A program made the translations under genes and the position numbers. A stretch of 64,000 bases of DNA from positions 310,001 to 374,000 of the forward strand of contig NZ_JAEHFX010000003.1 of assembly GCF_016623615.1 (NCBI RefSeq), written 5' to 3'. The stretch is from Adhaeribacter terrigena (lineage in GTDB: Bacteria; Bacteroidota; Bacteroidia; Cytophagales; Hymenobacteraceae). Below, in pieces: positions 38,521 through 47,751 of this stretch. Below the pieces are notes generated by a model. It saw only the letters and a program-made list of their open reading frames with translations. It did no database searches and was not told the DNA's origin. Position 1 is the first letter of the stretch. Every line of letters starts with the position of its first letter.

Positions 38521-39987
38521 TTATCTCGGCCAGGTAAAAATAAAGGAAGTAAATTCATTTTCCTTCGATTCTATCCGGATCCGGCCGCCTTTTTCTTCGA
38601 TGATCTTTTTTACAATAGCCAGTCCAATGCCGGTGCTTTCGCGGGTATCGCGTGCTTCTATGGTTTGAAACACCCCGAATATCCGGTCGTGAAACTGTTC
38701 TGGAATGCCCGGACCGTTGTCTTTTACCATAAATTCGTAAAAGCTGCCGGCTTCGCGCCAGGTTATTACGGTAACCCCATCTGGTTTATTGTTATACTTA
38801 AAGCTATTGCCGATCAGGTTGCTTAAAACCTGTACCAGCATGATCTTCTGGGTGGTGAGGGTAAGCGGCTGGGTTGGCAAAATGATCTGGTAATTTGACG
38901 GTGGCGCCAGCATATCGATAATATTGCCCAGTAACGTGTTTACTTCGAAGGTTTCGGGAGCAATATCTTTCCGGCCTACTTTGGAATACGCCAGAATCCC
39001 GTTGATCAGGTTTTCCATGCGTTGCACACGACCCCGCATAAGCTCGAGCTTTTTCATGATCTCCGGATCCTTGTCGGTAATATCTTCCGAGATCCATTCG
39101 GCCAGGTTGTTAATGGCCCGGAGCGGCGCTTTCAGGTCGTGTGAAACCACATAGGCAAACTGGTCGAGCTCTTTGTTGGCTTTGGTCAGGTTAGTAAAAT
39201 ACAAATTTAATTTATCAACCATGGTGTTCAACGATCTGGACAGCAAACTCATTTCGTCTTTTTTATTGTCTGTCAGGTGTCCTTTAAAGTTACCTTTGGC
39301 GATCTGGTCGGCCAGGTTTATCATGGCAGTAAGGCGTTTTCTAACCGTTTTACCTAATAAATAAGCAATGAAAATTCCTGTAATAATTGCCAGCACCGTT
39401 AAGATACTGGAAATAATACGGGTGTATTCCAGGGATTGGTGAAAGAGCTTTAGTTGCTCGTTTTTATTTTCTAGGTGGTGGCGGTCGAATTCCTCGAATT
39501 TCCGGCGCAGCAGATCCATTTTCATTTTGCCGTAGCCGGTTTTTACCAACGTATCGAGGGCAAGCTCAAAATCAGCCTCGTATTTAGGATTTTTTATTAC
39601 TTTCCGTTTGGCATCGATCACAACCAGCGAGAAATTATCCCGCCAATCTTCTTCAATCCGGCCGATCTCTTCCAGGAGCCTAATTTCTGCTGTATCTTCC
39701 AGCAAAGGCATAATTTCTTTATAGATCCGGTTTCCTTCGTCGTGCCCTTTGTGGTAAGGCTGTAAAAAAGATTCGTCCTCGCCAATTAGAAATCCCCTGA
39801 AACCGGTTTCCATATCAACCAGGCTTTTTTGCATTTTTTCAGACTGCCGGAGAACTTCAGAAGAAAGCTGCACCTTATCCATCCTATGATCAAGCTTGGC
39901 AGACTGATAAAGGTAAGAAAACGTGACAATGGAAAAAACCAGCAAGATCAGACCGATCCCGAGGTAAAGCTTGGTTAGCAGTTTCAT
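38521..39987 (-). CDS. CHASE3-HAMP sensor histidine kinase
   Basis: A 488-residue membrane kinase. N-terminal helix (residues of about 7-28), periplasmic CHASE3 (ETGFRGFLIGEDESFLQPY at 60-78), second helix (about 190-212), HAMP, a short coiled linker, HisKA with His283 (FAYVVSHDLKAP), HATPase with DNGPGI and STGIGLAIVKK. First gene of the cluster kinase, kinase, response regulator, hybrid kinase. The periplasmic signal sensed by CHASE3 is unknown. Confidence 0.95.
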   Translation of the reverse strand: MKLLTKLYLGIGLILLVFSIVTFSYLYQSAKLDHRMDKVQLSSEVLRQSEKMQKSLVDMETGFRGFLIGEDESFLQPYHKGHDEGNRIYKEIMPLLEDTAEIRLLEEIGRIEEDWRDNFSLVVIDAKRKVIKNPKYEADFELALDTLVKTGYGKMKMDLLRRKFEEFDRHHLENKNEQLKLFHQSLEYTRIISSILTVLAIITGIFIAYLLGKTVRKRLTAMINLADQIAKGNFKGHLTDNKKDEMSLLSRSLNTMVDKLNLYFTNLTKANKELDQFAYVVSHDLKAPLRAINNLAEWISEDITDKDPEIMKKLELMRGRVQRMENLINGILAYSKVGRKDIAPETFEVNTLLGNIIDMLAPPSNYQIILPTQPLTLTTQKIMLVQVLSNLIGNSFKYNNKPDGVTVITWREAGSFYEFMVKDNGPGIPEQFHDRIFGVFQTIEARDTRESTGIGLAIVKKIIEEKGGRIRIESKENEFTSFIFTWPR

Positions 39988-40079
39988 GAAAAAGTAATAT
40001 CCGGAGTTATAAAAGTAAGCACTCTTTCGCGCAATTCAAAAAAAAGCCATTGCTAGTTCCGGGTTAATATATTAGGGCC

Positions 40080-40087
40080 TACCTTTG
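40080..40087 (+). promoter_or_regulatory. Candidate -7 box
   Basis: TACCTTTG; a start about 6-8 bases downstream would lie after the codon at 40085, supporting the ATG at 40112 for the next gene. Confidence 0.5.
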
Positions 40088-40111
40088 CAGCTCCAACACA
40101 AATTTTCAGCC

Positions 40112-41104
40112 ATGAATCTGCGGCTTTACGACCCTTTTGCAAACATGACCTTCAGCGAACATGCCTGCTTTCTGTGCGGCACCATCGTGAACGATACCGA
40201 ACGCTTACCCGTTTTTCCGGCCTGGCTCCAGAAACGCTATGGTTTAGCGGCCAAAAACCTGATGCTGCTCGACCAAAGCCAGATCGCCTTCGGCGAAATG
40301 ACATTGCCATGCTGCCCAGGCTGCCAGAAAACGGTAGGGGAATTAGAGGAAAAAGTACTAGTCGCGAACGATAACGGCCTGCAGGGCTGGCAAAACCTGG
40401 ATGAAAAATCGATCTTCCTTTGGCTGGCCAAAATTTATTACGGCATTACCGTTACCGAGCTAAAAGCCGAACGTGCGCCGCTTATAAAACCCGAGCACAG
40501 CGTTGGCGAAAATCCCAAAATGCTGCAGAAGCTGCAATCGCTTTTTATGCTGTTGCAAGCCTTGCGGGTACCCGTAGAGTTCGATGATTTTACGCCGGCA
40601 TCGGTTTTCCTTGTACCGCTGCAACGAGAAACAACTGAACCGGAATTTAATTACCGCGACGATATTACCACCATGATGTTCAGTTTGCAGCTCGACGACG
40701 TGCTGATCGTGAGCCATCTGCTGGATAACGGTTTCCTGAAAAAAGCTTTAACACCGGTGTTGCGCGCCATAGAAGGCGAGCAACTTCACCCGATCCAGGC
40801 GGCCGAATTTAGCGCGCGCGTGTATTATGCCGCCTACCTGTTTAATCTGATCCCCGATTATTTTGTCAGAAGCCAGAAACCCGGCGATACGCATTTAATT
40901 TACGATACTTTGGTAGATGATATTACCGGTTCCATTTTCAACCCCTGGGAAAACGACGTTTATGCGACCGCGCTCGAAAAATTCTGGCAACCCTGGCATG
41001 TCTCACGCCCGCAGATCCTGCAAAACCCCGACCTGCCGTTAAGCTTTTTGCTAACCGAAGAAGGCACGTTCCGGAAACTGGAAAGCTGGGAAATTCCGGT
41101 TTAA
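40112..41104 (+). CDS. Hypothetical protein with paired-cysteine (zinc-finger-like) N-terminus
   Basis: About 330 residues. Near the N-terminus HACFLCG and, some 45 residues later, PCCPGCQK form two Cys-x2-Cys pairs as in an HNH-associated or rubredoxin-like zinc knuckle; I see no HNH catalytic histidines. The rest is helical with no known domain (SLFMLLQALRVPVEFDDFTP, FWQPWHVSRPQIL). Two motif copies, 40231-40259 and 40328-40356 (encoding KTVGELEEKV), lie inside, one between the cysteine pairs. Function unknown; cytoplasmic. Confidence 0.7.
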   Translation: MNLRLYDPFANMTFSEHACFLCGTIVNDTERLPVFPAWLQKRYGLAAKNLMLLDQSQIAFGEMTLPCCPGCQKTVGELEEKVLVANDNGLQGWQNLDEKSIFLWLAKIYYGITVTELKAERAPLIKPEHSVGENPKMLQKLQSLFMLLQALRVPVEFDDFTPASVFLVPLQRETTEPEFNYRDDITTMMFSLQLDDVLIVSHLLDNGFLKKALTPVLRAIEGEQLHPIQAAEFSARVYYAAYLFNLIPDYFVRSQKPGDTHLIYDTLVDDITGSIFNPWENDVYATALEKFWQPWHVSRPQILQNPDLPLSFLLTEEGTFRKLESWEIPV

Positions 41105-41123
41105 TTTTTAAAAACATTAACTG

Positions 41124-41162
41124 AAAAAAAAGCTGCCTCCATTTTCGGAAGCAGCTTTTTTT
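41124..41162. terminator. Bidirectional-looking terminator
   Basis: Stem AAAAGCTGC-x-TCC/GGA-x-GCAGCTTTT with A/T runs on both sides, between convergent genes. Confidence 0.85.
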
Positions 41163-41204
41163 ATGGATTGAATTTTGATTTTTTTAAGTTTTAAAAAAGT
41201 CCTG

Positions 41205-41229
41205 ATACCAGATACCTGCTACCAGATAC
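41205..41229. repeat. Short direct repeats of CCAGATACC
   Basis: GATACCAGATACC and CTACCAGATACC occur back to back just after the SIMPL gene; they resemble the reiterated-word spacers elsewhere in the window. Confidence 0.4.
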
Positions 41230-41234
41230 CAATA

Positions 41235-41969
41235 TTATTGCTCGATCACAAAACTGGCTTCAACCGTAGAGGTTACAGTAATTTGGCCGCCTGCAATGGT
41301 TGGCCCACCGGCATCCATGGAAGCGGCTTCGCTCATTTTGTTGATCATCACGCCACGATACGGAATTGGGTAACCGCCACCGGTATTTTCGGAAAGTGCA
41401 TAAACGCGGCCCACTTTGGCGCCTAACTGCGAAGTAAGCAAGGTCGCTTTCTCCTTCGCTGCTTTTACGGCTAACTTCCGGGCTTCGTCGCGGTGTTTCT
41501 GCAACTGCGACGTCCGGAATTCGATGCCATCTACGCGGTTGGCGCCGGCTTTATAAACCCCGGAAAGCAGTTCATCGAACTTATCGACTTTTTTCACCAG
41601 AACCGATACCGTTTTTTGTGCGGTGTAGAAATCAGGGTTGGTCTGGCCGTATTCGCCGCTGTTGTAAATTGGTTGAACAGTCATAAAAGTTGTTTGCACG
41701 TTTTTCGGATCTACGCCGTATTTTTTCAGGTAATTCAGAATGGATGCTACTTTCTCGTCGTTTTGTTTGCGGGCTTCTTCCAGGGTTTTTCCGCGCACAT
41801 CCACGGCCAGGTTCAGCATAATTTCGTCGGGCTGCACTTTAATTTCACCGGTTCCGGAAACGTAAACCAAAGGCGGTAAAGCTATAGATGAAACAGGCGG
41901 CTGAATTTGGGCAAAAGCGGTTAAACTCGTAAGGAATAAAGCAGAGAGGAGGGAGGTAAGGCGTTTCAT
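41235..41969 (-). CDS. SIMPL-domain (DUF541) periplasmic protein
   Basis: A 244-residue protein with a signal peptide (MKRLTSLLSALFLTSLTAFA, cleaved before QIQPP). VSGTGEIKVQPDEIMLNL is the classic SIMPL/DUF541 opening (V-x-G-x-G-x4-x-P-D), and the rest follows the family (TTFMTVQPIY, AKEKATLLTSQLGAKVG, VTSTVEASFVIE). The family has an unclear role in oxidative or membrane stress. Motif copy inside at 41587-41615 (KTVSVLVKKV). Confidence 0.93.
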   Translation of the reverse strand: MKRLTSLLSALFLTSLTAFAQIQPPVSSIALPPLVYVSGTGEIKVQPDEIMLNLAVDVRGKTLEEARKQNDEKVASILNYLKKYGVDPKNVQTTFMTVQPIYNSGEYGQTNPDFYTAQKTVSVLVKKVDKFDELLSGVYKAGANRVDGIEFRTSQLQKHRDEARKLAVKAAKEKATLLTSQLGAKVGRVYALSENTGGGYPIPYRGVMINKMSEAASMDAGGPTIAGGQITVTSTVEASFVIEQ

Positions 41970-42011
41970 AATTTTGATTTGATAATTCCGGTTAATTTTC
42001 GTTGCAGTTTA

Positions 42012-42070
42012 CAAACTTAATGCCTGAAATGGAATAGATGCCAAACGGTATGCTTTTGTTGCAAAAAAAC
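42012..42070 (-). promoter_or_regulatory. Candidate promoter of the SIMPL gene, overlapping a 29-bp motif copy
   Basis: TAAGTTTG (42012-42019) is preceded on the minus strand by TTTG (42042-42045) with 22 bases between, fitting the Bacteroidota -33/-7 promoter. The TTTG is the first four bases of a plus-strand motif copy at 42042-42070 (core CAAACGGTATGC, long A-run tail). Confidence 0.5.
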
Positions 42071-42113
42071 GGCCCGGCAGAAATGTATTTCTATTTCTGC
42101 CGGGCCGTTTTTT
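42063..42113 (-). terminator. Long terminator of the RND efflux operon
   Basis: Near-perfect stem of about 20 bp, AAACGGCCCGGCAGAAAT/ATTTCTGCCGGGCCGTTT, with A/T runs on both sides. Confidence 0.88.
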
Positions 42114-42165
42114 ATTGATTCTTGGATTTAAAAACTTACCATGAATAATAAATTAAAACAATAGT

Positions 42166-43293
42166 TTATTCTTCCTCACCGGAATTCTTCAAAGCCATTA
42201 AAAGGGTATAAGCGCCTTCAAACACCACGTTTTTTCCTTCGAAAGCCGCTGCATTTTTAATTTCCGTCCAGTTGTTGCCGGTTACGCCGGTTTCGGCCGG
42301 AACGAGTTCAAACGAATCTTTTCCTTTGGCTACAAACAAAAAATCTTTGCCTTCAAAACTCACCACGGCTTCTTCCGGAACGGCCCAGCTTTCAGTTGTA
42401 GCTTGCTCTATTTCGGCATTCACGTACGCGCCCGGCACCAAACCCAAACTGTTTTTTAAATTCGCATGCACTTCAACTGAACGATCGGCCGCAAAAGTTC
42501 TCCCGGTGAAGATAATTTCGCCGGCATACTTTTTTTCCGGGTTGGTGTTCGTATAAGCCACTACTGACTGGCCGGGAGCTAACCTGGAAATGTCCTTTTC
42601 AAAAACTTTCAGATTCAAAAGCAAATTCTGCGGATTCACCAGTTCAAAAAGCACATCCGAAGGCGAAGCGTATTTCCCGACGTTCACGTTCACTTTTGCT
42701 ACGTAGCCGTTGAAAGGCGCATGCAGTTTTATGGTGCGGGTAATGGCATTTGAAGATAAGGTTTGCGGATTGATGGAAATGAGTTTCAGTTTTTCGCTTA
42801 AAGCCTGCAACGCAATTTTATTGGCCTGAAATTCGGCGGCGGCTTGCTGAAAAGCTTTATCGCTGGTGGCTTTGCTTTGGTTCAAGTCCCGTTGCCGCTC
42901 AAATTCCGCTTCCGTCATTTTAAGCTTGGCTTTGGTCGTCAGGTATTCCTGCTGCAGTTCAATGTATTGGTTATCTTCCATCAAAGCCAGCACATCGCCT
43001 TTCTTAAAGGGTTTGCCCGGAATCAAGCTGGTTGCTTTTACGTAACCGCCCAAGGCATTGCTCACCGATACCAGATTTTGCGGCGGCAAATCTGCCGTGC
43101 CATTCAATTTTATGGTGTACGGAATAATTTTCTTTTGCAGCGGCTGCATGGTTAGCTCGAAGTTCTTTAGTTGAGCCGGGGTAAGTGTAACGAGATTCGC
43201 CGCCGTTTCTTTCGGGGTTTCCCGGGTTTCGGTTGGAGTGGAAGAGCAAGCCACAAGCAGCCCGATTCCCAGCAATAAAAATATATTTCTCAT
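42166..43293 (-). CDS. RND efflux periplasmic adaptor (CusB/CzcB-like)
   Basis: A 375-residue membrane-fusion protein with a lipoprotein signal (LLVACSS). NALGGYVKATSLIPGKPFKKGDVLALMEDNQY is the barrel-sandwich (biotinyl-lipoyl-like) half, followed by an alpha-helical hairpin, the second lipoyl half (HAPFNGYVAKVNVNVG) and beta-barrel. No N-terminal His/Met metal-binding extension is obvious. It links the pump and the channel encoded by the upstream gene, 9 bp away. Last gene of the operon. Confidence 0.93.
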   Translation of the reverse strand: MRNIFLLLGIGLLVACSSTPTETRETPKETAANLVTLTPAQLKNFELTMQPLQKKIIPYTIKLNGTADLPPQNLVSVSNALGGYVKATSLIPGKPFKKGDVLALMEDNQYIELQQEYLTTKAKLKMTEAEFERQRDLNQSKATSDKAFQQAAAEFQANKIALQALSEKLKLISINPQTLSSNAITRTIKLHAPFNGYVAKVNVNVGKYASPSDVLFELVNPQNLLLNLKVFEKDISRLAPGQSVVAYTNTNPEKKYAGEIIFTGRTFAADRSVEVHANLKNSLGLVPGAYVNAEIEQATTESWAVPEEAVVSFEGKDFLFVAKGKDSFELVPAETGVTGNNWTEIKNAAAFEGKNVVFEGAYTLLMALKNSGEEE

Positions 43294-43302
43294 GGTAGGT
43301 TC

Positions 43303-46300
43303 TTATTTTGAAAGCAAATATTGAAGGGTGATCACGCTCTGGTTCAGCTCGCTCAGGTAATTGAAATAATTCGCCTGTAGCTGCAAGGCCTGGTTATTAA
43401 GCAGCACCCATTCCAGATAATTTATTTCGCCGGCGGTAAATTGTTGCTGCGCCGTTTTTTGCATGATGGTTGCGTCCAGAAGTTGGGTTTGCTCGTAACT
43501 GGCCACCAACACTGCGTATTGCTTATATCTAGCCAATGTGGTTTGAAAGGCCGTTTGTAGTTCCGCTTTTTGCCGTTTGAGTTCGTTTTGCGCTATATCA
43601 ACCTGTTTTTCCGAAGCCTTGATCTGAGCCCTTTGTGCGCCCGAAAAAAGCGGAATTCCCACGCCAACTTCTACTGAACTAAACCGGTTACGCGAAGTCA
43701 TCATCTGATTTTCGACTTCCGTCCGCACAAAACTCTGGTTGAAATATCCCAAACTCAGCGATGGTAATAACTTCGATCTTTCCAGTTTTAATTCCGCATC
43801 GGCCGTTTTAAGTTGTTGCTGTACAACCTGCAAAGTGGCGTGTTCCTGCAATAAAACGCTATCTATTCCGGCTGAAAAACTCAGCTTTGGAGATGTTGGA
43901 ATTGGCTCCACAGGTTCGGAAGCATTCAGCAATAATTGCAGCTGAAGTTTCGCGATTTGGATTTCGGTTTGCAGTTCGCGGAGTTGGTTTGCGCTGTTTT
44001 CCCGTTGAATGCGCGCCGAAGTTTTTTCCAGCTGATCGGTAGCACCTTTGGCAAAACGGAGTTCAGCGCGCTGCAGAAAGGCCTGGTACAAACTGTCGGT
44101 TCTGAGCAGGATCTTTTCCTGTTCCAGCAGCACCAGGATGTGGTAAAAAAGTCCGGTTACGTTTTTCTTCAGTTCGGCTTCGGCCAGTTTGGAATTTAGA
44201 ACCGCGGTGTGCCATTCCTGCTCCAGTACTTTTTTCTGCCGGGCATAAACCGTCGGGAAATTCAGGGTCTGGGAAATGCCGATCCTGCTGTCGAAATAAT
44301 TGCTGTTAAATTGCCCGAGTTCTGCTGTTGCATTCGTTTGCGGCAGATCATAAGCTGTTCTTATCCGAAGTTTCTGGTATTCGGCCAGGAGTTTGGTATT
44401 TTTAAGTTCAAAATTTTGCTCAGTAGCCTTCTTTAACACTTCCGATAAAGTCATCTGCTGCGCGAAAACATCAGTGCCGGATAATGACAGAATCCCTGCA
44501 ATGAGTAAAGCTTTCTTAAAACGGGATTTTGGTAAAGTTGCTTTTTCAAACAAAATATAAAGCACCGGCAACACGAAGAGGGTCAGGAAAGTAGCCAGCA
44601 ATAAACCGCCGATCACCACCGTAGCCAAAGGCCGCTGCACTTCCGCGCCCGCGCCTTTGCTTAATGCCATGGGCAGGAAACCCAGCGAAGCCACGAATGC
44701 TGTCATTAAAACCGGGCGCAACCGCACGCGGGTACCAGCCAGCACGATGCGGGAAAGATCGCGCATGCCGGAAGTTTTGAGGCGGTTAAATTCGGCCACC
44801 AGCACAATCCCGTTCAACACGGCCACGCCGAACAAGGCAATGAAACCCACGCCGGCGCTGATGCTGAACGGCAGGCCGCGCAGGGCCAGCAAAAAGATCC
44901 CGCCAATGGCCGATAAGGGAATAGCGGAATAAATTAACAAACTATTTTTCACGGAATTAAAAGCGAAATACAACAAAATGAAGATCAGCAGGAGCGAAAA
45001 CGGCACCGCGATCATGAGCCGGTCTTTGGCTTTGTTCAGGTTTTCGAACGTGCCGCCGTAGGTAATGGTGTAGCCGGGAGGTAGGTTGAGTTGCTGGTCG
45101 GCTTTGGTTTGCAGTTCGTTTACCAGGCTTTGCACGTCGCGGCCCCGGGCATTAAACCCGACAATGATCCGGCGTTTGGCATCTTCGCGCTGGATCTGGA
45201 ACGGACCGTTTTTCACTTCCACATCGGCCAGCTGGCGCAACGGGATCTGCAAGCCCTGCGGCGTAGGAATGAGCAAATTCCGGATGTCTTCCATGCTTTT
45301 CCGTTGCTCATCCGCCGAACGCACCACCAGGTCAAAACGTTTTTCGCCTTCAAAAACCAGCCCGGCGGTTTGGCCCGCAAAAGCGGTATTCACGATGCGG
45401 TTGATCTCGGAAATGGAGAGATTATATTGCGCCAAGGCCGGCCGGTTATATTCAATCACCACCTGTGGCATGCCCACTACCGGCTCCACGTACAGATCCT
45501 GGGTGCCTTCCACGGTATTGATGAGTTGCCCGAAACGCTGGGCGTAATAGGCAAGTGTATCCAGGTCTTCGCCGAAGATCTTTACCACAATATCCTGCCG
45601 CGCGCCGGAGATCAGTTCGTTGAAACGCATCTGCACCGGAAACTGGAAACTGGTATTCATGCCCGGAATGGCTTCCAACGATTTGCTCATTTTCTGCGCC
45701 AGTTCATCGAAACTTTCCGCCGAAGTCCACTGCTTTTTATCTTTCAGGGTGATGATCATGTCGCCGGCGTCCATTGGCATGGGTTCAGTAGGCACCTCCG
45801 CGCTGCCGATCTTGGTTACCACGCTTTCCACTTCCGGGTATTCGGTTTTCAGGATGTGCGCAGCTTTCTGCGTGGCTTTCAGCGTTTCTTCAATGGTGCT
45901 GCCGGTTAAGATCCGGGTTTCCACCGCAAAATCACCTTCTTCCAGCGCCGGAATAAATTCGCCGCCTAAGCGGGAAAATACCAAAATGGCCAAGGCAAAT
46001 AAACCCAGCATGGTAGCTACCACTACTTTCGGGAAACGCAGCACTTTTACCAAAGCACCCTGATGCAGATTCTGCAAACGGTACATCATTTTATCGGAAA
46101 AGTTAGGCTTATGTTCCCGGTTTTTGCTCAGCACCAGCGCACTCATCATCGGAATATAGGTCAGGGAAAGAATGAAGGCTCCGATCAAAGCAAAGGCTAC
46201 CGTTTGCGCCATTGGTTTGAACATTTTACCTTCAATTCCTTGCAACGCGAAGATCGGGAGGTACACAATGAGGATGATGATCTGACCGAAAACGGCGCTG

Positions 46301-47652
46301 TTCACCATTTTGCCGGCCGAAGAACGAACCTGACCATCCATTTCTTTTTGGGAAATAAGGTTAGATTGGCCGGGGAGTTTTTGTCTGTGATATAGCTGGT
46401 GCATCACGGCTTCCACAATGATAACCGCGCCATCCACGATCAGTCCGAAATCCAGTGCGCCCAGACTCATAAGATTGCCGCTCACGCCAAAAGCATTCAT
46501 CATGATGATGGCAAACAGCATGGATAAGGGTATCACGGAAGCCACCAAAAGTCCCGCCCGGAAATTCCCGAGAAACAAAACCAGAATGAAAACCACGATC
46601 AAAGCGCCTTCGGAAAGGTTAATTAAAACTGTATCGATGGCGTTGTTTACCATTTTGGTGCGGTCCAGAAAAGGTTCGATCTCCACGCCTTCGGGCAGGG
46701 TTTTCTGGATGATGGCAATGCGGTCTTTCACGTTCTGGATTACCTCGTTGCTGTTGGCGCCTTTCAGCATCATCACGATCGCGCCGGCCACTTCGCCTTC
46801 GTCGTTATACCCAATGGCGCCGTACCGGATAGCATGGCCGATCTTGACTTCCGCAATATTTTTGAGTAGGACCGGAATACCGCTTTCGGTAGATTTCACG
46901 GCAATATTTTCGATGTCTTCCACCGAACCGATCAAGCCTTCACTGCGGATGTACAGAACGGTAGAAGCTTTCTCGATGTAAGCCCCGCCGGTGTTTTGGT
47001 TGTTCTCTTCCAGCGCTTCAAAAACATCGTTAATGCTCAGGTCAAAGGCCTGCAGTTTGTTTGGATTTACGGCTATTTCGTACTGCTTCAGCTTGCCGCC
47101 AAAGCTGCTGACTTCCGCCACGCCTTTCACGCCGAGCAATTGCCGCCGCACGATCCAGTCCTGAATTGTGCGCAGATCGGTTTCGTTGTAACGGTCTTCG
47201 TAGCCTTTTTTTGGCTTCACCACATACTGATAAATTTCGCCCAAGCCAGTGGAAATGGGTCCCATTTCCGGCGTGCCGATGCTTTCCGGGATCTGGCTTT
47301 GCACCTGTTGCAACCGTTCGGCTACCTGCTGGCGCGCCCAGTAAATATCGGTTTCATCGGTAAAAACAATGGTAACCAGCGACAAACCAAAACGGGAAAA
47401 ACTCCGGATTTCTTCCAGCCCGGCTATGTTGCTGGTAGCCTGTTCAATGGGAAACGTAACCAAACGTTCGATATCGGTGGCGCCGAAAGATGGGGCGACG
47501 GTGATGACCTGCACCTGGTTGTTGGTGATGTCGGGCTGGGCATCGATGGGCAGGCGGGTGGTTTCGTAAATGCCCAGCCCGATGAGCGCGAGCGTAAATA
47601 GCCCGATCAGCAGTTTATTCCTGACGGAAAACGCGATGATTTTATTCAACAT
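43303..47652 (-). CDS. CzcA-type heavy-metal RND pump fused to a TolC-type outer-membrane channel
   Basis: A 1449-residue fusion. Residues 1 to about 1035 are an RND pump with 12 helices and two periplasmic loops. Helix 4 holds DFGLIVDGAVIIVEA with Asp401, Asp407 and Glu414, the spacing of the proton-relay residues of CzcA (Asp402, Asp408, Glu415); DFG...DGA marks the divalent-cation class (Co, Zn, Cd, Ni) rather than Cu/Ag. Residues 1067-1449 are a TolC-type channel protein (helical, SQTLNF and VGVGIPLFSGAQR). Between them FKKALLIAGILSLSGTDVFA reads as a signal peptide (cleavage after Ala1064). One motif copy, 43853-43881, only in the channel half. Exports divalent metal across the envelope with the adaptor. 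Confidence 0.95.
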   Translation of the reverse strand: MLNKIIAFSVRNKLLIGLFTLALIGLGIYETTRLPIDAQPDITNNQVQVITVAPSFGATDIERLVTFPIEQATSNIAGLEEIRSFSRFGLSLVTIVFTDETDIYWARQQVAERLQQVQSQIPESIGTPEMGPISTGLGEIYQYVVKPKKGYEDRYNETDLRTIQDWIVRRQLLGVKGVAEVSSFGGKLKQYEIAVNPNKLQAFDLSINDVFEALEENNQNTGGAYIEKASTVLYIRSEGLIGSVEDIENIAVKSTESGIPVLLKNIAEVKIGHAIRYGAIGYNDEGEVAGAIVMMLKGANSNEVIQNVKDRIAIIQKTLPEGVEIEPFLDRTKMVNNAIDTVLINLSEGALIVVFILVLFLGNFRAGLLVASVIPLSMLFAIIMMNAFGVSGNLMSLGALDFGLIVDGAVIIVEAVMHQLYHRQKLPGQSNLISQKEMDGQVRSSAGKMVNSAVFGQIIILIVYLPIFALQGIEGKMFKPMAQTVAFALIGAFILSLTYIPMMSALVLSKNREHKPNFSDKMMYRLQNLHQGALVKVLRFPKVVVATMLGLFALAILVFSRLGGEFIPALEEGDFAVETRILTGSTIEETLKATQKAAHILKTEYPEVESVVTKIGSAEVPTEPMPMDAGDMIITLKDKKQWTSAESFDELAQKMSKSLEAIPGMNTSFQFPVQMRFNELISGARQDIVVKIFGEDLDTLAYYAQRFGQLINTVEGTQDLYVEPVVGMPQVVIEYNRPALAQYNLSISEINRIVNTAFAGQTAGLVFEGEKRFDLVVRSADEQRKSMEDIRNLLIPTPQGLQIPLRQLADVEVKNGPFQIQREDAKRRIIVGFNARGRDVQSLVNELQTKADQQLNLPPGYTITYGGTFENLNKAKDRLMIAVPFSLLLIFILLYFAFNSVKNSLLIYSAIPLSAIGGIFLLALRGLPFSISAGVGFIALFGVAVLNGIVLVAEFNRLKTSGMRDLSRIVLAGTRVRLRPVLMTAFVASLGFLPMALSKGAGAEVQRPLATVVIGGLLLATFLTLFVLPVLYILFEKATLPKSRFKKALLIAGILSLSGTDVFAQQMTLSEVLKKATEQNFELKNTKLLAEYQKLRIRTAYDLPQTNATAELGQFNSNYFDSRIGISQTLNFPTVYARQKKVLEQEWHTAVLNSKLAEAELKKNVTGLFYHILVLLEQEKILLRTDSLYQAFLQRAELRFAKGATDQLEKTSARIQRENSANQLRELQTEIQIAKLQLQLLLNASEPVEPIPTSPKLSFSAGIDSVLLQEHATLQVVQQQLKTADAELKLERSKLLPSLSLGYFNQSFVRTEVENQMMTSRNRFSSVEVGVGIPLFSGAQRAQIKASEKQVDIAQNELKRQKAELQTAFQTTLARYKQYAVLVASYEQTQLLDATIMQKTAQQQFTAGEINYLEWVLLNNQALQLQANYFNYLSELNQSVITLQYLLSK

Positions 47653-47751
47653 GAAAAATTCTGTTAAGGCCGCTTAAGAAAAAAAATAAATACCCGTACA
47701 GGCAAAAGCGCGGCGCAATTGCTGACGAAAACTAAAAAGAAGGAAAGGGAA

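Noticed and set aside
45091-45909. Plus-strand frame of 272 codons
   Set aside because: Antisense to the RND pump core, whose motifs are unmistakable.
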